Part shown: piece by piece, positions 37,420 to 49,104 of the stretch
Position numbering within the stretch: the first letter of the stretch is position 1
How the letters are laid out: each line of letters opens with the position of its first letter
DNA from: Lanius collurio
Lineage: Eukaryota; Chordata; Aves; Passeriformes; Laniidae
DNA length: 64,000 nt
Reading direction: 5' to 3'
Assembly: GCA_020086605.1 (NCBI GenBank)
Contig: JACBWW010000015.1
Coordinates: 6,407,513 to 6,471,512 of the forward strand
Translations under genes and position numbers: made by a program
The notes under the pieces: generated by a model
What the model was told of the DNA's origin: nothing
The model's database searches: none
Seen by the model: only the letters and a program-made list of their open reading frames with translations

Positions 37420-37900
37420 GGTGTAAAAAATAATTATAATGTTTATTAAATTAAAATAATGAGGTTTATATGAACTTTCAATAATGCAGACAGGCAGACT
37501 ATAACTGTAAACCACATGCTATATACTTTGGACTTTTACGGCTTTTAATTTATCAAAGGAAATAATTAGCACACTTTGTGGCAGCCAGTGATGGAATTTA
37601 TTCATTTGGAAGCCATGGGTTTCCTGTCATTAAAACTACATCATGTCCTTCCTTTTCTATTAAACTTCAACTGAGGGCAGTAAGAAGTCACTAAAAGGAA
37701 ATGAAGAGTTTTTTTGGCAACATTCACATGCAATGATTTAATACTGCTAAAAGATAGCAAGCCATAATCTATGCCAATAAGGGATAAGGGTTCCAATTAC
37801 CACATTATTTCCTTTATTTGCTGCTTTGTTTGTGGCTCAATTAACTGTGATTTGCAAACTCACTTCAATAAATTTATTTTCTCTTTGTTGACTTACTGCA
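37420..37900. promoter_or_regulatory. Candidate conserved non-coding enhancer
   Basis: About 480 bases of unique AT-rich sequence without homopolymers over 7. It contains many homeodomain and forkhead/SOX-type cores: TTAAATTAAAATAATG, GGCTTTTAATTTATCAAAG, GAAATAATTAGCAC, CAATTAACTGTG, CATGCAATGATTTAAT, TTTGTTTGTGG. There are no coding frames over 60 codons. This texture is typical of deeply conserved developmental enhancers in vertebrate gene deserts, but conservation itself cannot be seen from one sequence. Confidence 0.3.
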
Positions 37901-40900
37901 TTTTTCATTCTTAATTGCAAGTGGTTTTTTCTATCCCAAATAAAATGATTTAAACCTTTAAAAAATACACATAGATTTATATGTAATAGGATATTACTTT
38001 TTTCCTTTCATAGTGATCAATTACATCTCATTAACTGAAAATTCCTTTTCCTAATATTAATGCTTTTATTTTTCTTTATTTTTTCAAATATAAGTGGCAA
38101 AACATCTTAGGTTTCTTCAAGTCAAAAAACCCCCAAAAGTACAAATAAACGTTTCTCTTCTCCTTCTCACCTACACACACAAAATACCTTCTGCCTTGTG
38201 CACACAGCCATAAATGGCTCCTGAAGACCTAAACTTGCACCACAGAAGTAGCTCAGCCCAGAGTGAAGCTGACTGAAGGACACACATACTTTTTCTTCAA
38301 AGGAGGTCTAAAATCGAATTAGCATAGAGACAGACTTACCCTCTCTTTTACAGGAGTGGGTGGTCCTTTCAGGTCATGACCAATATACACCAGCACCAGC
38401 AGCATGCTGCATCTACAGGGATTTTATTAAGTGATGCCAGGAAATGCTAAGAAATAGGTGATACATGGTACTGTAAGGTTTCTGGGGCTTAAAACATAGA
38501 GATATTAATTAAAAAATATTCAAAATACATAAAACAGACAGAGGCAGTCCTCAGCAAATTATGATTAAAAAAAATCCTCAACTGCTTTACAGATTTATAA
38601 TTTCTCATACTTTATGTTTGCTGTGCTCAATTCAGAAAAAAATTTCAGCACAACTTACATTTTGAATCTTCCAGATGCATATTTGAATTCTATATCTAGG
38701 ATCTACCAGACAGCTTAACTGAGACAGACATTAGATATACAGAATATTTATTATCAGCACCTATAAAATTGGGAGAGAGGAAGTCTTTAAAGCAATGTGC
38801 AGACAATTGTAAAAAAGGCCTTTACTGCAGGTCAATGGGAAATTGTTTAAATTCAAAAATATTTCCTCATATCCCCTGAAGTTGGGCACCGATATTGCTG
38901 CTGAGTTTTCAAATTAAGATGTAAGATCAGAGCTAGGTAAGATTGTCATATTGTCTCCTCTAATTTGGAAAAGTAGAAGTAGGCTAGAGAGAAACCCATA
39001 AAAGAGACTTTATGGCTCTTTTCAAGGCTGACATAGAAGCCAAAGCTTCAGTCCTTTCTCCCAGCCTCTTGCAATTACATTTCCGCAGGAAGAAAGAAAA
39101 GGAATTAGAAACAGGATAATGTAGCTTTAAATCATTTCTCCTAGTCTTTGCCTTCTAGTGAGCTTTTTTAACACGCTCCTCATATTGTTTAGTGTGACAT
39201 AACAAAAAGCACAACTTGTTTGATTGTTATCAATAAAAAATCATTTTGTTCTGACATCCTATAAAAATCTGTGCATGAGCCTACTAAGCTGCAGCATCTC
39301 TTCTAACTGACAAGGGAGCGAGCACTGTAAACACATACAGTAAATATCCCTTACAGACTTATTTAGGGCAATTCTGACAAAAGAATATATATCATTAATA
39401 CTCCACATAACAGACAAGCATGTGCCACTGTGGAAAACAGTGATATTTAAAAACTGAGCGTTATTTCACAATCACACTTTGAACTTCCTGAGTCACCAGG
39501 GGTATCTTGATTGGGTTATGTCACTTGTGCACTTAAGCAGGTATGACATTGCCCAAAACCTCATTGTCTCTGCAATGCAAACCTGAGAGTGCATCATCAT
39601 GGGCAGATCAGTATCCTAAGGAAGAGTAGTGTGTTAATATGTTTGACCTGACAACACTAAAAAAAGGTAAAAAGTTTAGCTGGTTACTTATTCCTCCCCA
39701 CCACTAACTTGGAAGCAGTGAAGCCCAGGTATAAACTTGCTAAAGGTCACACTAGTTTTTGACACGTACTGTAGCATTTTATATGTGAAGAACAATAGTA
39801 TTCTGGAGCAATTTGTTTATGCTTACTGAAAAGATAGCTCCTGAACAAAGATGCTGTATAATATTTTCAGCAGTAGTGCTTCTATTCTATTTGGGATGCT
39901 CTTTCTGCAACATTACAGAATCCTAATACCTGTAGCAAGAAATTAAAATTTTCCTGAATTGAATACCTACATAAATTCTGACCAAAATCCTCTTTAGTTG
40001 CAGAATTATGATTCTTTATTTGAACATATTTCTACTTTTACAACAGATTTTCAAATAATTTTTACTCTAGTACCACACACTTTGGCATTACTTAAGTTTT
40101 GCAAGTCTTCTTAATGATGATGTTCTGTTGTTATTGTCTATTGTTAAGACCAGTAAAATGGCAAAACTGGGAAAAATATCTAAATTAATTTTGGATGTCC
40201 AGTGTGAGATATCTCCGACCATTTTCAGACTGCATAACATTAAAGCTATTTAGGGGAATTAAACAGTGGAAAATTTCAACTTCAAAAGTAAACAAAATCT
40301 GAAATATTTTGGCTCACAATTAAAATACTTCAGTAATGAAATACTACCATAATACCTCAGGCAGCTGTATTCCATAATCTCACTATTCCCATCTTCCTCT
40401 GCAGCACAGGCTTTCTGAGCAAAACAAGAGAAGTAAGAGGTTGCTTTATTATACAGACCCACATTGTAGTGTTGAGGAACACAGAGTCTTGTTGGAGACC
40501 TAACCCCATGAAAGTGGAAAGAAAAGGAGGAAAGAATTCAAAGAGGGACAAGGAGGGGAAAACTGGAAAATAATAAAATTTTCCTTAAAAATATTGTGGA
40601 TGGCTATCTAAACTGATATATTTTAGTTCTCAGGTATTTGATTTTAGGAAATATATAAACAGCTGCTACACATAAGACCAGCCTAGCTGACATTTCCCCT
40701 TTACCTAATGCAGGAAAAGTGACACTCTCTGAAGCTTGTACCTTCAAAGACAACTCCCATCAGCTTCAGAAATGTGTGGGCACTTACCACTTCAGCAAAG
40801 ATGACCTCAGAGACTCAAATCAGGTGTTCTTGAAAACAAGAGCAGGGATGAGGCAGAGTAAGGAGCCACTTTCTCACCACAGAGCACAATTCTTCAGAGC

Positions 40901-42580
40901 TTTCTTCAGTGATTGCGCTGCTTCCCAGATTGCCTGTCTTCAATTAACACCTCTGTCCCCAAACTTCTGTCTCTTAAGGACTGAAAGAAGAATTTTCAGC
41001 TCCCTTTTTGACTCGAGGTTCAAGAGAAATTTCAGGCTTCTTAGCACACACACGAATGAGAGGACACAATACTGGGGTGCTCTCTTCAGTTTTGTTAATG
41101 TTTCAAGTTGTTTTTTGCCCTACAATGAAGACAGTGTTTGAACCTGGCAAAAGCCATTCTAGTGGATGAAGGGAAGAGTCTGTGCTTCCTCAAAGTACAT
41201 GTTCCCAGCTCTTCCAGGATTCTGCTCGCCTCCTAAATTAGACCTAGTCTGAAGTAAATGTGCACCAACAATATATGGTTAAATATCCCATCCCTCAGCT
41301 CTGTTCCTGTTTGATCCTCCTACTTGCTAACATGAGCATAGCCTGAGAGGACCAAGCATCCCCACAAAATTTGATAGAAGAGTTACTGTACCTCAAATAA
41401 TTTGTAAGAAATGAGTGAATGGAGAAAAACCATGTCTTTGACAAAAAAATTAAAATTGTTAGCTAGATCTATCTGTACAACAGATGGAAAATCTTTAGGG
41501 GTATCAAATACCGCTGAAGATCAACAAAAGCAAGATTATCAGAGATTTCCCAAATCTGGGAAGGCAGAGTTTGTTTCCCTGGCATCATTTATGGGGAACT
41601 GAGGTGGAAGAAAATGAAAGAAAGGGACATGATGACTGCAGCTTCATTTGCTGCAGAAAGTGGGGGTGGGAGAGACTGTGTAGGTAGCATGGTGGGAAAG
41701 TGTTTTGTAGACAAGATGAAGCTAACCTTTACCTTTTGTCAGTTCTTTCTTTTTTTAACTTTTGTGGTGGGTTCCTTGGCTGCTCAGTATATAACCATGG
41801 TAAGAATGAAGCTGTGGAGAGAAGAAGGGGTCTCTTCCATCCCTAAACTGCCTTGTGTTTGGCAGTCAGATTAAAACAGCAATGCTTGCAAAAGAAGGAA
41901 ATCTCCCTGAAGTCACCGCATATGAAATCTGTGAGAGGCCTGCCTTTGTACGTCTGCAGGTACATCAGCTGATGGGGAGTATAGGCAAATCTCCTAGAAA
42001 AAGAGCTTTGTGTATAATATGTAAGTCCACAGTCAACCATGAGCCAATTCCTTTGTGAAATGGGGGTCTTCTGCTTCGACCAAGTGAATAATCCACAATT
42101 AATTTCTTACAATGGACAGATCCACACCAAACGTGTGAGACCAAACATCATAAAAATAGTTTAAAGAATAAGTAAAAACCAGAACGATCAATTTGAATAT
42201 ATTCAGGATTCATCAAGAGTTGTTTGGACATGTTTCAGAAATTATGACAGAGATTAAAAGAAAAATGGGAGGATGAAGAATATTCAGAGAAATACACTGA
42301 ATACATGTATGCAATTTGTTACTTCATTTAGTAGACACTGAAAAATTTTCAAGAATAGGAGTGTATAAGAGAAATTACAGGATTCAACTCTAAAAAATCT
42401 GACTTTACATAGTCCTAATATGTCTGTAATAAAGCATAAATAAGCATAACAATGCTGGAGATAAAGTTACCATTTTTCTTTTTAATCTTGCTCAAAATCC
42501 CTTTAATAGTGTTATTTTTCAAAAAGAAAAAAGGTAATGAAACTTAATGCCTTTGAGTATCTTTAGGCTAAAATATTGTG
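37901..42580. other. Gene-free AT-rich DNA
   Basis: About 4.7 kb with no gene or recognised repeat. The 140-codon plus-strand frame at 40719-41141 starts in a Ser/Thr/Lys-rich stretch, shows no domain and has no antisense partner of note. It is the least easily dismissed frame here but still unsupported. The patch at 41610-41870 has T-rich and G-rich runs that vaguely recall LTR sequence, without boundaries. Confidence 0.45.
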
Positions 42581-42599
42581 CTCGACTTATATACTATAA

Positions 42600-42900
42600 C
42601 CCAGCTTTCCTCCAGTAAATGACAAGTGCTAAATGCTTTATCAGTCAGGAACTGACAACAATTTTGCCACAGGATCTCTCAGACTGCTTGCTCTGCATAG
42701 CTGCATAAAAGGTTTAAGTGATCATGACTAGGTGGAAATGTCAACCTCCTTCATGCCAGATCAATTACCTGATTGATCAGAAGAATCAGCATATATCACA
42801 TGTATGTTTTAGCAAAATCTGCACCAGAACTAACTTCTGAATTTGTGATGTGTTCCTTAGCCCTGCCATTTTCAAGAAACAGGAAGCTTTTTGCCCTGCT
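42600..42900. promoter_or_regulatory. Candidate regulatory element with inverted repeat
   Basis: Perfect 7-base arms GATCAAT (42759-42765) and ATTGATC (42772-42778) flank TACCTG. The right arm lies within TGATTGAT, the composite PBX-HOX recognition core. The surrounding sequence is unique and complex. Function is inferred only. Confidence 0.2.
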
Positions 42901-43251
42901 GCAGTGGCATTTGACAAGATGGTAGCACAGTATTAGATACTGTTCACATAGAAGGAAAGGCAGGCTATGTGGAGGAGAGGAATTTGCTACTGCTACTTAT
43001 TCATGTAGATATTTAGCAGTTCTCTATATTGAAACCAGGTAATTAATGTTAGGGATGAACAAACCTCTAGGAATAAAACTAGACCTAGACTCACTTTCCT
43101 TAAAAATACTTTAGAAACTTGTCAGGTTACACAAGGCAAACTTTTTATTACTTTTCCAGGCTATATGCCTTTATACTTTCAAACTCTGTGAAATGTCAAA
43201 ACATTTGAACACTTAATATCAAACTATTTCCACAGTGTTCAAATCCACTTT

Positions 43252-43329
43252 TTAATCGAACTAAACTTCGTCTAACAAAAACTTTTCTTTTTAATCGAAC
43301 TAAACTTTGTCTAACAAAAACTTTTCTTG
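43252..43329. repeat. 39-bp tandem duplication, two copies
   Basis: The unit starting TTAATCGAACTAAACT occurs at 43252-43290 and 43291-43329. The copies are identical except for C/T at unit position 18 and the final base, so the duplication is recent. Four bases (CTTT) to the left of each unit also match, consistent with slippage at microhomology. Each copy preserves a rare CpG (ATCGAA), and the single internal difference is a CpG-to-TpG change in copy 2. Confidence 0.95.
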
Positions 43330-46110
43330 ACCATAAGTAATGGAGTTTAGAAGACGTCCTATATACAGATTATTAAAACAAACAGTATTTTAGCCTACAG
43401 ATAAATTAACTTTGCATTGCTGACTATTATCTTTTCATGTTTACCTTAAATTAAATATAGGTGATTACACAAAAAGTGCACTAAGAGTCACTTTTTATAA
43501 AAATATGGAAAATTTTGCATGGAATACTTTATAATTTTTGAGTACAAAATCTTGGATTCCCCACTCATTACAAATTTTAAACCTTTTAAACTGAGCTGCT
43601 TGGTGAGTTACAAATACCATGTAGAACTGCCATTTTCACACTCTTTCCAGAAGCTTGTTACGTGGCTCTTGTTTTTCTCTAGTATGGCTGGATTTTACAG
43701 TCTTAGGTATTGTACTGCTTGGTAATTCTAATACAGTGTGGTCTTTTTCATTTTTAATGGAGATGGATATTTCCTAGAGTTGAAAAATAGAAACAATACA
43801 ATTATTTTTTTTTTCTCTGTTGTTTTGTTTTTTTTAACAGATATACTCACTCAATAGAAATCCAACAGGAATGTGCATGGAAAGGGTATTCATTCCTATA
43901 AGTCATGTCACCTCAATCTAATCTTGTTAATATATTTTATACTTTTAAAATAATGATAGAGAAAGTAGAAGTGTAGAACTGAAATGTTAGAACAACGCCA
44001 GTAAGAAAATAAAATCAATTAAACCAGAAAGTAAAAAAAAAAAGAAAAAAAAATCAATTAAAAGGCAGGTTGCATTCCTTGAATTATACAAAATACTACA
44101 ATGACACCATGAGAGTAAGACATGAAAGCATCTCTCCTGAACAGCAGAAGAAACAATGGAAATTGCTAAAAAAACTAAATAGAGTTCATGGTACTGATAC
44201 CAGAAGGAACAAAAAGAAGGAAGAAGAAAGCTTCCAAGAAAAAACAATTCAAAAGCAAACCAAAAATCAGAAAAAATTAAGTAATAATAAAATTCAACCT
44301 ACTCAAACTTCATTTGGTAGAGAAAGAAGATAAAAGTCCTATTTTTCACGCTGTTTTGTACATATCTGCACAAAAAAGCATAATGTTTTATATGTGTAAA
44401 AGAGTATTACAACATGACTGGGCAGCACCTCTTCAGGCAGATGTAAATGTTTATGCAGGGTGTTACACTGTGAGTTGGGGAGCTTCTTTAAATTCTTCTG
44501 ATAAAGAACAACATCAGAACTGAACAGCTGCTTATCAGCCAGGTTGTTCTCAAATGCAAATACCAAATCATGCCACTGCAATAATGTGATACTGCATAAA
44601 AAATACTGCAACTGCTCCACAAGTACATGCTGATGAAGCTTTGCATTAGAAGTAAAATCATATTAGATTGAATGTTACAGAATGGTGAACCAATATATAT
44701 GAGATTATGCATTAGCTTGCTTCAAGACTTTATTAAAATCATACTGCCATGAGGAACATGAAGATTATATTCACACGAGTTTATTTAAATTTTTTATCTT
44801 GGCTAATCCTTACAGAAAATCTCTTCAGTTAGTCTTGGAAGAGGGTGTGAGTAAAATTCAACTTCAAGGTACAACAGAGGCTAAGTTATTTCAGAGAAAC
44901 CTAAATCCTTGTGACATTTAAAATTGTTCTCAGAGTCTGAATAACCACTTCCCATGGAGGAAAAACTCTTGGGAAACTCATTTTTTCTTATGTCATCATA
45001 CGATCCTATTCAGGACATGGCACAAGTACAAATGTAAGCACGAGACTGTAGGCTCTGGATTCCATGTTCACCTACAAGGCAAAGAGGCCCTCAGCACAGT
45101 AGAATATAAGCAGGCAGATAAGTCCATTTTTGTCATGCAGATTAAAATAAACATTCCCAATAGAATCTGAAGTTCAGGTTTTTTATTGAACTTAAGAGTC
45201 TTAAGCTTGCAGTCTTCATCTAGAGTCAAATTCACTGCCTGACATGTATATTTAATCTTAGTTCAGATCTAGTTATTTTTGTTGCCAGAAGAATTGATAC
45301 TAAAATCATAACACATTCCAGTTTTCTCATTCAATTCCACTTTAGTATATGGATTATCTAAAAGGATGTCCATATACATTTCAATGAAAGGTAACGGTTC
45401 AAGCTACAATGTCCCTGAAACTTTGCTATTCAGAACTCAAAACTCTTTCAAACTGACTTCAGAGAATGCCTGAGGTACTGAGACACTAGTTTATTTGTTT
45501 AGTCAATAATTGTCCTCTGCCTCCAGAGAAGCACTAAAATTGCTTCTATGTTTAGAATCAAGATTGGTCTGTTAAGGCAGCTTGTCACAAAGTTTCACCT
45601 CTTTTTAGAACTGTTTATTCCCACTACCTTATTTTCCAATTTAGTCCATTATGGAGTTTGATTGATGTATCTGCCTGGCACAATATAGCAAGAACACTAG
45701 GATCCTTTATCAGATGCCTTAGGCAGTACAATTACTATTTAAGGGTTACAGTGACATTGTTTGTTAAAGGTTTATTGCCTGCCTTTCAGAACAAACATTA
45801 TTATTTGTAGCAATTGGAGCTTTTACTGTCTCAGTCTGGAGGAAAAAGACTGTGTGAAAATACATCAATATAAGAAATATGTAGAGACTCACACTCTCGT
45901 CCCTGGGCAGACACATGATATTCTACTGGAAGTTACTGCTGTTAGTGACATTCTTGTGAATGTGAAACAGAAAAATAGTTTCTGGTCTTGTTCCATTTAC
46001 TAGAATAAGGAATGATCTGCCTCTTCAGTGATGGAAAATTGGATATTACAGCTTAATAGCTAGTACTACAACAGATACTATCTGTACAAGAGGTGAGTCA
46101 AAACAGCTAC
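43330..46110. other. Gene-free AT-rich DNA
   Basis: No gene recognised. Simple A/T tracts occur near 43805-43838 and 44033-44052. A 13-base direct repeat AAAATCAATTAAA lies at 44011-44023 and 44050-44062, flanking the A-rich run. Frames near 44.1-44.6 kb are short and overlap on both strands. Confidence 0.5.
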
Positions 46111-46114
46111 AGTT

Positions 46115-46410
46115 ACAGATTGGGAAGGGGACTTGAAAAGTCATCTGGTCTATCTCTTGCCCCAGCACACGGTCATCTCTAGCTGTGTTATTCTTGAAAA
46201 TGTTTGTTTGGCTTGTGTCTGAAGACCCTCCAAAGCTGGGATGCCCATAATTTCCCTATATCATGTTCTTTGTGATTAACTCCTCCAAACTCACTACTTC
46301 ATGGTTGAGAATGAATCTTCCTGTCTGAATTTCAAGTCTGCTCCCTCTTACCACAGCCAGCAGGGACACAGATTATTACTCTCTTTTTGCAGCTCTTCAT
46401 CCAGCAGTGC
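46115..46410 (-). mobile_element. Old CR1 LINE 3'-end fragment
   Basis: Read left to right this is the reverse complement of a CR1 element. It matches the family's pattern in order: GGGAAGGGGACTTGAAAAG followed by TCATCTGGTC, CCTCCAAAGCTGGGATGCCC, the region for AATCTTCCTGTC, and GGACACAGATTATTACTCTC up to TTTTTGCAGCTCTTCA near 46402. Divergence is heavy throughout. The far 3' terminal repeat is not visible, and no reverse-transcriptase frame survives. CR1 is the dominant non-LTR retrotransposon of birds and other reptiles, usually truncated at its 5' end as here. Boundaries are accurate to perhaps 20 bases. Confidence 0.75.
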
Positions 46411-48928
46411 TGACGTGCAGCTCTTTGGGGAAACAAGGTTCCTTCCACTCCTGCTCCTCTGTGCCTGCAGCTGCCTGCAAGGGGCTCCTACACACTTTAG
46501 GAAACAGATTAGGGATAGCCATGGTGGAATGGAAGAGGAGCAGGAGAGGAGATAAAATCTCCTTTATGACTGAACACAGTTCTTTAGTTCTCTTCATCCT
46601 GCTCATTCCTTCCCTTTGAAGTTAAAAGTTAACAATGTCTTCAATGACTTATTCCTGTAGATAACTTCATACCTAAAGATCTGGCTAAAAGACATGCAGG
46701 AGCCCTTAACTCTCACTTAAACTAAAACCACAGCCTTTGTGAATATTAAACTAAACAGCCAAAATAATAAGTAAATTCACAGGTGTATGCATAAATAGCA
46801 TGAAGCTGGTTTAGTTAGCATTTCGCTTTTCCTACACACACTTTAAATATCTGCAAATCTCCATTAATTTTCATTATTTTAATAGTTTCTGGGAGTACCA
46901 GCATATTTATTATGCATTAAATAATGGGTAAACAGTACTATTCCATTAGTGCATTTTTAATATAACAGTTATAACTTGAGACTTCATCGCTATCTTCACA
47001 ACATTTACCAGCAGCCACTTGATTTGACAACTAGGAAATACAAATATCTGCATTTCACTGCAAGTGACTTAAACTCATAATCACTAAACTGTGACCAATT
47101 CTCAAGCACTGTCACTGCCGTTATAGTAAAAGAAAATACTCTAGGCTTTGCTGTAGAATTGTCCTAGAAAGGCTTTATTAAAAAACAAAGTAGGTTAGGC
47201 AAGAAAAAATGTTTTTCCAGCCAGCCAAAGTCTATACCAACTCCTGTACCACTGTCCAGTGCTGTCATCTTGGTTTGCTCTGGTTTTTGGTGATTGTGAC
47301 AAAGCATAACAATTTTCTAATTGTGGCTTTCTGTTTTAAATTAACATAGCTTCCTTTTTACTACTATTTTTTTCAGGTCCTATGTGAACTACATTTATTA
47401 ATGTGTCTTGGCTTCAATTTTCTCTTACCCTTCCTTTCCTCAATTCTCTTAGAAACTGTTTTTCAATCCCTAATTCTTCTCCCTGACCCTCTCACTAAAC
47501 AGCACCTTACCTGATATGCTCTCCTCAGCTTCTATTTCCATGACAATGTTGGCCCTTTGGCCTTAAACTGAACTCCCATCTTCTGCATTTTCATCCCTTA
47601 TCCTGTCCATCAGAAGTGTTCCACTTGTGCATGGGGAGCACACAGTTCCTGAAATTTCTGTCCTACAATATCATAATAGGCTTTTTTTTCTGAAATAACT
47701 GAAAAGATATTAAAAGATCAAATTGTTTAGACTGAAATATTAAACTTTCAATCCATATTTCTTGCAATTTTCAATTTGGTGGGACTTGCACCAGCATTTC
47801 ATATGAAACTTCTTTATTTGCTTGTTTCTACACTTTGTACTTTTTGTAGCCGAGCAATCCAACACAGGTCTGCTTCATTTGTCATCTCATCTGTTCTGGC
47901 CAGCATAAATAGATACAGAACTCTGCTTAGAAAAAGAAATTTAATTTTGGTTTTGTCAAAACCTCTCCAAATTTCCTCCCTCCCCCACTAGAATTAAACA
48001 CTCAGTGAACATAAAGAAACGTAAGAACCTTCTCCATCTGCACAATTTGCAGAAATAAAAGTAACAGTGTGTTCTGTCAGCTGATACAAACCATCATGGT
48101 TTGCTCAGAGGCATTAGAGCCTCACTAAGGTGATATCAGTAAGCAGCTAAAGAGTTGTTCTCTGCATTTGTAAGATAGTTCTCAGATTAAATCCACTGGA
48201 TATAAAAGACTGCAGTGTCTGTTCTGTTCTTGCCTTAATCTTTTTCCTGCCATTTGACCATTCCACCACAGTCAGTGTGGGACCCTCCTTGATGGAAACA
48301 ATGAGATCAAAGGATGTGCTGCTGCCAAAAGCTGTTTGTTAACAGAACATCAAGATGTTCTACAATTCCAGCTCTAGGTGGCTGAATCTTTTAAGACTTT
48401 CCAAGAACCCTAATTTTCTATTTCCATTAATGGAAACCATTGACATGTACCTGAGTTCTCACAGGTAGCTTAGTGTGTCTGTTCATAGCTAAAACAAAAG
48501 GCGTGTTTTGACCAAGAGGGCCTTGATTGCTGTTTACTAACACTGGGACTTGTAGAAAATGTCGCTGTTGCTGAGTGAGGTTACTCAGGATTTCCTTTTC
48601 TTTCTAGATTCAACCCCTACAAGGAAAGCTACTAGAAAAAACAGTAGCAGGGAAACTATGCAAAAGATGCATATATCTGTTAACTGCACTAAATTTTATA
48701 CAAATTCATTTGTCTTTGTGGATTTATTTCTGGAACACTATCCAAATATTTCAAGTCAAGTTTTTACGAGGAAACTCTTTAAGATTATGTGTACCCACTT
48801 CATAAGGATTCTTGGCTGAATTCAATTTGGGTTCTATCTAAAAAAACATATTCTGTTAGGGTTATGTAAAAACACCATGAATTGATTCATGTATCAAAGT
48901 TAAAAGGGAAATTCTACCTAATTTACAA
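46411..48928. other. Gene-free DNA
   Basis: A GC-richer patch follows the CR1 fragment (to about 46550) and could be more of a degraded repeat. The rest is unique AT-rich sequence with C/T-rich patches near 47420-47610. No gene recognised. Confidence 0.5.
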
Positions 48929-49104
48929 TCATAGAATCCAAGCATATCCTGAGTTAGAAAGGACATGATAGGATTATCAAAGTCCAGCTCCTGGCCCTGC
49001 ACAGGACCACCCCAAGAAACACACCATGTGATGAGAATGCTGTCCAAATGCTTCTTGGTGCTGTGGCCACTTCCCTTGGAATAGAATATCCCTGTGCAAG
49101 TTCC
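48929..49104 (-). mobile_element. CR1 LINE 3' fragment, internally deleted
   Basis: The segment opens with ATCATAGAATC, the reverse complement of the CR1 3' terminal repeat. It continues through the family's conserved blocks: CTGAGTTAGAAAGGAC, CCAGCTCCTGGCCCTGCACA, CACACCATGTG, GTCCAAATGCTTCTTG, and GGTGCTGTGGCCACTTCCC. It is truncated at its 5' end near 49100, as nearly all CR1 copies are. Compared with the consensus I know, about 15 bases are missing between CTTCTTG and GGTGCTGTG near 49055. The subfamily is abundant in neoavian birds, which supports the avian assignment. No coding capacity remains, and the 88-codon minus frame across it is not a gene. Confidence 0.9.

Noticed and set aside
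40719..41141. 140-codon plus-strand open frame
   Set aside because: No domain recognised. A retroviral or LINE protein origin was considered, but no characteristic motif was found.
41610..41880. Patch with LTR-like texture
   Set aside because: No TG...CA boundaries, polyadenylation arrangement or flanking duplication could be found.
44011..44062. 13-base direct repeats AAAATCAATTAAA as target-site duplications
   Set aside because: The intervening 26 bases are only a short A-rich run, with no element between the repeats. Slippage explains it better.
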